From: Actinomycetota bacterium
GTDB taxonomy: Bacteria > Actinomycetota > Actinomycetes > JACCUZ01
Direction: 5' to 3'
Assembly (NCBI GenBank): GCA_030841245.1
Contig: JAVEDG010000270.1
Span: 1 to 9,623 of the forward strand
DNA length: 9,623 bases
Position 1 is the first letter of the stretch. Every line of letters begins with the position of its first letter. The notes under the pieces were generated by a model. It saw nothing but the letters and a program-made list of their open reading frames with translations. It searched no databases and was not told where the DNA came from. Positions 1 to 5,099 of this stretch are shown here, one piece after another. The translations under genes were made by a program, and so were the position numbers.

Positions 1-1
1 C

Positions 2-181
2 CTGCCGTGCGCGGTCCGGCTGGCGGTGCAGTACCCGCTCTACCTCGCGGGTCGGGTCGGCTGGCTCGGGACCAGCAAGATCGCGCTCGGCTGGCCGCTG
101 CAGGTCGCCGCGCTCGCTGCGATGGCCTATCTGCTGTCTCGCAACCGGACGCCACACACCGACGCCGCACCGACCTCCTGA
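2..181 (+). CDS. DUF3159 family membrane protein, C-terminal fragment (5' end outside window)
   Basis: This frame is open from the left edge and gives 59 residues before TGA at 179-181. The visible part contains VQYPLYLAGRVGWLG followed by a hydrophobic helix (ALGWPLQVAALAAMAYLL) and a short polar tail ending in PTS. The pattern of a PLYLAGRVGWLG segment plus a final transmembrane helix matches my recollection of the C-terminus of actinobacterial DUF3159 membrane proteins, which have no established function. Its place convergent to two TrkA genes is the conserved arrangement in M. tuberculosis and relatives, which supports the call. The N-terminal majority lies outside the window, so the start, length and full membrane topology cannot be judged. 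Only 21 nt separate its stop from the stop of the convergent TrkA gene. Confidence 0.75.
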   Translation: MPCAVRLAVQYPLYLAGRVGWLGTSKIALGWPLQVAALAAMAYLLSRNRTPHTDAAPTS

Positions 182-202
182 CCGGGCGCGCTCATCGGCG
201 GC

Positions 203-877
203 TCAGCGGTGGTCGTGCTCGTGCGGGGCGAGCAGCTCCTCCAGCGCCGGCCCCATGTCCGGAGTCGCGACGAACAACAGCTCGTCGCCGGCCTCCAGCG
301 GGTCGTCAGCGGTGGGCACGATCGGGTGCCCTTCGCGGATGATCGCGACCAGCGCCGTGTCCTGCGGCCACGCGACGTCGCCCACCCGGCTGCCCACCGT
401 CGGGGAGTCAGCGGGTAGCGTCAGCTCGAGCATGTCGGTGTTCGACTGCTGGAAGGTGAAGATGCGTACCAGGTCGCCGACACTGACCGCCTCTTCGACC
501 AGTGCGGTCATCAGCCGCGGCATCGAGACGGCGATGTCCACGCCCCACGCCTCGTCGAACATCCACTCGTTCGCGGGGTTGTTGACCCGGGCGACCGTGC
601 GGGGCACGCCGTACTCCGTCTTGGCAAGCAACGACACGACGAGGTTGACCTTGTCGTCCCCCGTGGCCGACACCGCCACCTGACACTCGTGCAGCGCGGC
701 CTCCTCGAGGGAACGCAGCTCGCACGCGTCGGCGAGCAGCCACTCAGCGGTCGGGACCGAGGCGGCCTTGATGGCGGCCGGGTCCTTGTCGATGAGCAGC
801 ACCTCGTGCCCGTTCTCCAACAGCTCACGGGCGATCGAGCGGCCGACGCTGCCGGCTCCGGCTATCGCGACCCGCAT
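203..877 (-). CDS. ceoC: TrkA-type RCK potassium regulatory protein (CeoC-like)
   Basis: A 224-residue cytoplasmic protein that should bind NAD(H) or a nucleotide and regulate a potassium transporter. Residues 1-120 form an RCK_N (TrkA-N) Rossmann domain: it starts MRVAIAGAGSVG with the GxGxxG loop at residues 7-12, has the acidic residue at the end of strand 2 in LLIDKD, and the typical VAVSATGDDKVNL segment. Residues from about 140 to 220 fit an RCK_C (TrkA-C) domain. The single-RCK length is normal for KtrA/Ceo-type proteins and half of E. coli TrkA. The ATG at 877-875 overlaps the upstream gene's TGA (TGATG), implying translational coupling, and earlier in-frame starts would run through that gene. 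The C-terminus is histidine-rich (HEHDHR). The order matches M. tuberculosis ceoB-ceoC, where this is the second gene. Family assignment is firm; which transporter it serves is inference. Confidence 0.93.
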   Translation of the reverse strand: MRVAIAGAGSVGRSIARELLENGHEVLLIDKDPAAIKAASVPTAEWLLADACELRSLEEAALHECQVAVSATGDDKVNLVVSLLAKTEYGVPRTVARVNNPANEWMFDEAWGVDIAVSMPRLMTALVEEAVSVGDLVRIFTFQQSNTDMLELTLPADSPTVGSRVGDVAWPQDTALVAIIREGHPIVPTADDPLEAGDELLFVATPDMGPALEELLAPHEHDHR

Positions 878-1539
878 CAGGTCTCCTCGGGCCGGGTGCG
901 GAAAATGGCCTCGACCGAGTCGGCGTCCTCGTCGCGCATCACCGCGTGCACGACGTCGCCGTCCTGCAGCACCGTGTCGTGGGTGGGGAGCAGCCCCTCG
1001 CCGAAGCGGGTCAGGAACGCGACCCGGCCTCCGGAGGTCTCCTCGATCTTGGCGATCCGTTCCCCGATCCAGCCGGGGTCGACCGGCACCTCCGCCAGTC
1101 GCATCGTCCCGCTCGGGTCCCGCCACTCGGGCTCGGACCCGTGCGGCAGCAGTCGCCGCAGCATCTGGTCGGCGGTCCACCGCACGGTGGCGACGGTGGG
1201 GATGCCCAGCCGCTGGTAGACCTCGGCCCGGCCCGGGTCGTAGATGCGGGCGACCACGTGGTCGACCCCGAAGGTCTCACGAGCCACCCGGGCCGCCAGG
1301 ATGTTGGAGTTGTCCCCGCTGCTCACCGCGGCAAAGGCGTGCGCCGTCTCGATGCCCGCTTCGCGCAGGGTGTCCCGGTCGAACCCGATCCCCGTCACGC
1401 GGCTGCCCTGGAAGCCTGCTCCCAGCCGCCGGAAGGCCTCGGCGGCGCGGTCCACGACGGCCACGGTGTGCCCTTGTGCCTCGATGCTGTGGGCCAGCGT
1501 GGAGCCGACGCGCCCGCACCCCATGATGACGAAGTGCAC
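877..1539 (-). CDS. ceoB: TrkA-type RCK potassium regulatory protein (CeoB-like)
   Basis: A 220-residue RCK protein, first gene of the two-gene leftward operon. The N-terminus reads (M)HFVIMGCGRVG, placing the dinucleotide-binding GxGxxG loop at residues 7-12, then VAVVDRAAEAFRRL with the ribose-binding aspartate and FAAVSSGDNSNILAA, all typical of RCK_N. Residues of about 140-215 (MRLAEVPVDPGWIGERI onward) form the RCK_C domain. I chose the GTG at 1539-1537 because GGAGGAG lies 9 nt upstream and the encoded protein begins exactly at strand 1. An ATG at 1596 would add 19 Arg-rich residues that do not look like family sequence. Presumably it forms a hetero-oligomeric ring or stack with the downstream RCK protein; RCK_C domains of some KtrA/CpaA proteins bind c-di-AMP, but that is not shown here. 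Divergent from the KimA-like transporter gene, so both may respond to the same signal. Confidence 0.92.
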   Translation of the reverse strand: MHFVIMGCGRVGSTLAHSIEAQGHTVAVVDRAAEAFRRLGAGFQGSRVTGIGFDRDTLREAGIETAHAFAAVSSGDNSNILAARVARETFGVDHVVARIYDPGRAEVYQRLGIPTVATVRWTADQMLRRLLPHGSEPEWRDPSGTMRLAEVPVDPGWIGERIAKIEETSGGRVAFLTRFGEGLLPTHDTVLQDGDVVHAVMRDEDADSVEAIFRTRPEET

Positions 1540-1550
1540 CTGGCTCGTCT

Positions 1551-1566
1551 CCTCCGTGGCTCGCCG
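1551..1566. repeat. 16-nt direct repeat, copy 1
   Basis: The sequence CCTCCGTGGCTCGCCG here recurs exactly at 1642-1657, with the two starts 91 nt apart, in the divergent ceoB/kimA-like intergenic region. This copy contains the complement of part of the ceoB ribosome-binding site (GGAGG on the minus strand). It may be a local duplication or a paired protein-binding site. In such GC-rich DNA chance similarity is more likely than usual, but 16 exact bases within 100 nt is notable. Confidence 0.6.
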
Positions 1567-1641
1567 CCGCGCTCGGCCGACCCACGGCCCGGCCACGCGG
1601 CGATCTCCGGCTGAGCCAGACGGTACACGCCTCGCCCGCCG

Positions 1642-1657
1642 CCTCCGTGGCTCGCCG
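1642..1657. repeat. 16-nt direct repeat, copy 2
   Basis: Exact second copy of CCTCCGTGGCTCGCCG found at 1551-1566. This copy runs into the 12-nt palindrome at 1651-1662 and lies just upstream of the probable -10 element of the transporter gene, so it sits in the position of its -35/spacer region. Function unknown. Confidence 0.6.
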
Positions 1658-1662
1658 GCGAG
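1651..1662. promoter_or_regulatory. 12-nt perfect palindrome, possible operator
   Basis: CTCGCCGGCGAG is its own reverse complement. It ends 4 nt before the putative -10 hexamer of the rightward transporter gene and so would occupy the promoter spacer. A repressor bound here could shut off the transporter and perhaps the divergent RCK operon. Palindromes of this composition do occur by chance at about 70% GC, so this is a candidate only. Confidence 0.35.
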
Positions 1663-1666
1663 GCTC

Positions 1667-1681
1667 TACCATTCGGCGTTG
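1667..1681 (+). promoter_or_regulatory. Probable -10 element for leaderless transporter mRNA
   Basis: TACCAT at 1667-1672 fits the actinobacterial TANNNT -10 consensus. Transcription starting 7-9 nt downstream would begin at about 1679-1681, that is at or next to the GTG start codon at 1681. No convincing Shine-Dalgarno sequence lies in front of that GTG (ATTCGGCGTT precedes it). This combination is typical of leaderless genes, which are common in actinobacteria. No clear -35 is visible. Confidence 0.5.
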
Positions 1682-3744
1682 TGCCGGTGCTCACGGATGT
1701 TGCCAAACGGTTGCTGCTGGGCCGGGCCATGCGCAGCGACCGCCTGGGCGAGACGCTCCTCCCCAAGCGGGTGGCCCTCCCCGTCTTCGCCAGCGACGCG
1801 CTGTCCTCGGTGGCCTACGCACCGGACGAGGTCTTCCTGACCCTGGGCATCGCCGGCTTCGCCGCGTACTCCTTCTCGTGGAAGGTCGGGCTCGCGGTGG
1901 CCGGCGTCATGCTGGTCGTGGTCGCGTCGTACCGGCAGAACGTCCACGCCTACCCGAGCGGCGGCGGCGACTACGAGGTGGCCACGGTCAACCTCGGCCG
2001 TACGCCGGGGCTCACCGTCGCCTCCGCGCTGCTGGTCGACTACGTGCTGACGGTCGCGGTGTCGATCTCCTCCGCGTCGCAGTACGCCGCCTCGACGGTC
2101 GACTTCCTGCAGGGTCACGAGGTCACGGTCGCGGTCCTCGCCGTGCTCTTGCTGACTTCGATGAACCTGCGTGGGGTGCGCGAGTCGGGGACAGCGTTCG
2201 CGGTCCCGACGTACGCGTTCATGGCGGCCGTTCTCGGCATGGCTGGCTGGGGATTCTGGCGGCTCGCGTTCGGCAACCTGCCCGACGTCGCCAGCGCCAG
2301 GTTCGAGCTGACTCCCGAGAGCAGCTACCAGCACGGGCTCACCGGGCTGGCCGGCGGCTTCCTGCTGCTGCGCGCCTTCTCGTCGGGATGTGCAGCGCTG
2401 ACCGGCGTCGAGGCCATCAGCAACGGGGTCCCCGCGTTCCGCAAGCCGAAGTCGAAGAACGCGGCGACCACGCTGCTGCTGCTCGGCACCATCGCCGTGA
2501 CGATGATGCTGAGCATCATCGTGCTGGCCAAGGTCATGGGGATCCGCTTCGCCGAGAACCCGGTCACCCAGCTGACCCTGCACGGAGCGCATGGTCGCGC
2601 GAGCAACGGCGGGGTGGTGTTCCCCAACGGCACCAGCTACGACCAGGACCCCGTGATCGGGCAGCTGGCCAAGGCCATCTTCGACAACGCGCCGTTCATG
2701 GCCGCCTTCGTCACGACGGTGACCGGCCTGATCCTGGTGCTGGCGGCCAACACGGCGTTCAACGGCTTCCCCGTGCTCGGGTCGATCCTCGCCCAGGACC
2801 GCTACCTGCCACGGCAGCTGCACACCCGCGGCGATCGGCTCGCCTACAGCAACGGCATCGTGATCCTGGCGGGTTTCGCGATTGTGCTGATCGTGTCCTT
2901 CCACGCCGAGGTCACGCGGCTGATCCAGCTCTACATCATCGGCGTGTTCGTCTCGTTCACGACGAGCCAGACCGGCATGGTCCGGCACTGGACCCGCCTG
3001 TTGCAGACGGAGCAGGACCGGGCAGCCCGCAGACGCATGATGCGCAGCCGCATCATCAACGGTGTCGGGCTCACCGTCACCGGGATCGTGCTCGTCGTCG
3101 TCCTGATCACCAAGTTCCTGCTCGGCGCGTGGATCGCGATCGCAGCGATGATCGTGATCTACGCGATGATGAAGGGCATCCGCCGCCACTACGACCGGGT
3201 GGCGGCCGAGCTGGTCGTCGACGAGGACGAGGACGTGAAGCTGCCCTCGCGGACCCACGCGATCGTGCTCGTCTCGAAGATCCACAAACCGACGATGCGG
3301 GCACTCTCCTACGCCCGCGCGATGCGGCCCACGGTCCTGGAGGCCGTTTCGGTGGGTGTGGATCCCGACGAGACCAAGGCCTTGCAGAAGGAGTGGGACC
3401 GGCGCGGGATCCCGGTGCCGCTCAAGGTGCTCGACTCGCCCTTCCGCGAGGTCACCGACCCGGTTATCGACTACGTCCGCGGCATCCGCAGGTCGAGCCC
3501 ACGCGACCTGGTCACGGTTCTGATCCCGGAGTACGTCGTGGGGCACTGGTGGGAGCACCTGCTGCACAACCAGAGCGCACTTCGGCTCAAGGGGCGCCTG
3601 CTGTTCACGCCGGGCGTGATGGTCACCAGCGTGCCCTGGCAGCTGGCGTCCTCGGCCGGTCTGGAGGACCGTCCGGAGGCGGGCGCGCCGGGTGCGATCC
3701 GGCGCGGCGAGTCCGGCACCGGGGGCCGGCGCGACGACCCGTGA
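1681..3744 (+). CDS. KimA-like APC-superfamily potassium transporter (KUP family, with cytosolic C-terminal domain)
   Basis: A 687-residue inner-membrane protein with about 12 hydrophobic segments between residues 30 and 500, then a cytosolic domain at about 525-655 and a disordered Arg/Gly-rich tail. It follows B. subtilis KimA (YdaO), a proton-coupled K+ importer, as I recall that sequence: FASDALSSVAY (37-46), SYRQNVHAYPSGGGDY, LLVDYVLTVAVSISS, SSGCAALTGVEAISN (T241, E244), LILVLAANTAFNGFP, RGDRLAYSNGIVIL, and LLHNQSALRLKGRL near the end. D39 and Y46 align with KimA D36 and Y43, and T241/E244 with T230/E233, residues I recall as lining the ion path. The C-terminal part corresponds to KimA's USP-like cytosolic domain. 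An insertion of roughly 25 residues (about 295-325) is seen relative to KimA. The start is the GTG at 1681, apparently leaderless. The alternative is an amino acid permease (the usual automatic label), but the polar pore residues favour K+. Confidence 0.85.
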   Translation: MPVLTDVAKRLLLGRAMRSDRLGETLLPKRVALPVFASDALSSVAYAPDEVFLTLGIAGFAAYSFSWKVGLAVAGVMLVVVASYRQNVHAYPSGGGDYEVATVNLGRTPGLTVASALLVDYVLTVAVSISSASQYAASTVDFLQGHEVTVAVLAVLLLTSMNLRGVRESGTAFAVPTYAFMAAVLGMAGWGFWRLAFGNLPDVASARFELTPESSYQHGLTGLAGGFLLLRAFSSGCAALTGVEAISNGVPAFRKPKSKNAATTLLLLGTIAVTMMLSIIVLAKVMGIRFAENPVTQLTLHGAHGRASNGGVVFPNGTSYDQDPVIGQLAKAIFDNAPFMAAFVTTVTGLILVLAANTAFNGFPVLGSILAQDRYLPRQLHTRGDRLAYSNGIVILAGFAIVLIVSFHAEVTRLIQLYIIGVFVSFTTSQTGMVRHWTRLLQTEQDRAARRRMMRSRIINGVGLTVTGIVLVVVLITKFLLGAWIAIAAMIVIYAMMKGIRRHYDRVAAELVVDEDEDVKLPSRTHAIVLVSKIHKPTMRALSYARAMRPTVLEAVSVGVDPDETKALQKEWDRRGIPVPLKVLDSPFREVTDPVIDYVRGIRRSSPRDLVTVLIPEYVVGHWWEHLLHNQSALRLKGRLLFTPGVMVTSVPWQLASSAGLEDRPEAGAPGAIRRGESGTGGRRDDP

Positions 3745-4964
3745 GTCGCGACCGGACGGCCGGCGCCCAGCCGTCGGCCGTCGGTGCGACCTTCGAGGTG
3801 GAGACAGGTCCTGTCGCCCACGGGGGGCACGTCGTGGCGCGCCACGAAGGGCGGGTCGTCTTCGTCCGGCACGCGTTGCCGGGTGAGCGGGTCCGCGTGG
3901 TGGTGACCGAGGGTCACGGCGGCTCCCGCTTCTTCCGTGCCGACGCCGTCGAGATCCTGCAAGCCGCACCGGGCCGGGTCGACCCGCCGTGCCCGTGGGC
4001 CGGCCGGTGCGGGGGATGCGACTTCCAGCACGTGGCGCTCCCGGTCCAGCGTGAGCTGAAGGCGACAGTGGTGCGGGAGCAGCTCGCGCGCCTCGCCGGC
4101 CTCGAGTGGGACGTCGAGGTGGAGGAGGTAGCTGGCGCACCCGATGGTCTCGGCTGGCGGACCCGGGTGCGCTACACAGTGGACGACGGCGGCCGGGCGG
4201 GGCTGCACGCACACCGGTCGCACCTCGTCGTACCAGTCGACCGCTGCCGGATCGCGCACCCGCTGGTCGCCGCGGCCGACGTGCTCGACCGGACCTGGGA
4301 GCCGGGGTCTTCCGTCGAGGTGGTCGCGTCGGCCTCGACCGGTGAGCGCCTGGTCCTCGCCGACCAGGTTCCACGAGGCCCTGCCGCCGATCGGACCTTG
4401 GTCGAAGCAGCCGCAGGGCGACGGTTCCGGGTGAGCGGGTCGGGGTTCTGGCAGGTGCACCCGGGGGCGGCCGGCGCCCTGGTCACGGCCGTGATCGACG
4501 GGCTCGAGCCGCGGGCGGGGGAGTCCGCGCTCGACCTCTACGGCGGCGTCGGGTTGTTCGCCGCCGCGATCGCCGAGCGGGTCGGCGCGGGTGGGCGAGT
4601 CACCCTGGTCGAGGCGGATCGCGGCGCGGTGTCCGACGCCGTGCACAACCTGGCCGGCCTGCCCGGCGTCCGCGTCGAGGCGGGACGGGTCGACCGGGTG
4701 CTGCGGGCGCTGCGGCTGCGCCGGGCGGACCTCGTCGTCCTCGACCCACCGCGCGCAGGCGCGGGGCGCACGGTGATGGAGCAGATCACCCGGATCAAGG
4801 CCCGGCGCATCGTCTACGTCGCCTGCGACCCGGCGGCACTGGCGCGGGACCTCGCGTACGCCGCCGAGCACGGATACCGGATGTCAGCCCTGCGGGCGTT
4901 CGACCTCTTCCCGATGACCCACCACGTGGAGTGCGTCGCGACGCTGGTCAGCGCCTCGGACTAG
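3741..4964 (+). CDS. TRAM-domain RNA (uracil-5-)-methyltransferase, RlmD/TrmA type
   Basis: A 407-residue SAM-dependent enzyme expected to methylate C5 of a uridine in 23S rRNA or tRNA. Residues about 12-73 form a TRAM RNA-binding domain. Cysteines C84, C90 and C93 (CPWAGRCGGC) with C169 make the CX5CGGC...C set that binds a 4Fe-4S cluster in RlmD-like members. The methyltransferase core shows LDLYGGVGLFA (264-274) for SAM, LDPPRAG (D335) and the catalytic nucleophile C362 in YVACDP; E397 in MTHHVE is the expected proton-abstracting base. All key residues are present, so it should be active. The GTG start at 3741 overlaps the transporter's TGA (GTGA), so translation is coupled to that gene; no separate promoter is apparent. 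It corresponds in context to M. tuberculosis Rv2689c. Target nucleotide cannot be read from sequence, so I give no gene symbol. Confidence 0.93.
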   Translation: MSRDRTAGAQPSAVGATFEVETGPVAHGGHVVARHEGRVVFVRHALPGERVRVVVTEGHGGSRFFRADAVEILQAAPGRVDPPCPWAGRCGGCDFQHVALPVQRELKATVVREQLARLAGLEWDVEVEEVAGAPDGLGWRTRVRYTVDDGGRAGLHAHRSHLVVPVDRCRIAHPLVAAADVLDRTWEPGSSVEVVASASTGERLVLADQVPRGPAADRTLVEAAAGRRFRVSGSGFWQVHPGAAGALVTAVIDGLEPRAGESALDLYGGVGLFAAAIAERVGAGGRVTLVEADRGAVSDAVHNLAGLPGVRVEAGRVDRVLRALRLRRADLVVLDPPRAGAGRTVMEQITRIKARRIVYVACDPAALARDLAYAAEHGYRMSALRAFDLFPMTHHVECVATLVSASD

Positions 4965-5002
4965 CAGGTCGGGCCCTTCCCGGGCAACCTCCTGCCGGCT
5001 GG

Positions 5003-5019
5003 GCCTCTCGCTGAGGGGC
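5003..5019 (+). terminator. Hairpin downstream of the methyltransferase gene, possible terminator
   Basis: GCCTCTC at 5003-5009 pairs with GAGGGGC at 5013-5019 (7 bp including one G-U) around a 3-nt loop, 39 nt after the methyltransferase stop. There is no T-run after it, which is common for actinobacterial terminators. It would end the transporter-methyltransferase transcript before the c-di-GMP gene. Confidence 0.4.
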
Positions 5020-5050
5020 GGGTCTGCCGATGACCTCACCAATGACTCCG

Positions 5051-5070
5051 CCCGGGAACAGTGTTCCGGG
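5051..5070. promoter_or_regulatory. Inverted repeat, TetR-type operator candidate before the GGDEF-EAL gene
   Basis: GGAACA at 5055-5060 and TGTTCC at 5062-5067 form a perfect inverted repeat around G5061, and the symmetry continues with CC (5052-5053) and GG (5069-5070) after one mismatch. The shape (GAACA-N-TGTTC core) resembles operators of TetR-family repressors. It lies 30 nt before the preferred TTG start at 5100 and would cover a rival GTG start at 5061. No regulator gene is nearby in the window. Confidence 0.5.
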
Positions 5071-5099
5071 CATCCGTCCACGACCGGGAGAGGAACCCC

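Noticed and set aside
182..202. Bidirectional terminator between the convergent DUF3159 and ceoC-like genes
   Set aside because: The 21-nt gap shows no stable stem-loop.
203..1180. A 325-codon version of the CeoC-like protein
   Set aside because: The additional N-terminus overlaps CeoB in another frame and is Arg/Ala-rich. The Rossmann fold begins precisely at ATG 877.
1666..4374. Very long minus-strand open frame (902 codons) opposite the transporter and methyltransferase
   Set aside because: It is antisense to two well-supported genes. Its composition is Arg/Gly/His/Asp-rich low-complexity sequence without recognisable domains, which is the usual shadow of GC-rich codon bias.
1647..4964. 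A single 1105-codon fusion reading frame spanning transporter and methyltransferase
   Set aside because: Its first 698 codons are the wrong frame of the transporter gene. Only the part from GTG 3741 is real methyltransferase, and the transporter is encoded in the other frame from 1681.
4970..4985. GGGCCC/CCCGGG-type short inverted repeats after the methyltransferase stop
   Set aside because: Only 4-bp stems with competing pairings; expected by chance at this GC content. The 5003-5019 hairpin is better.
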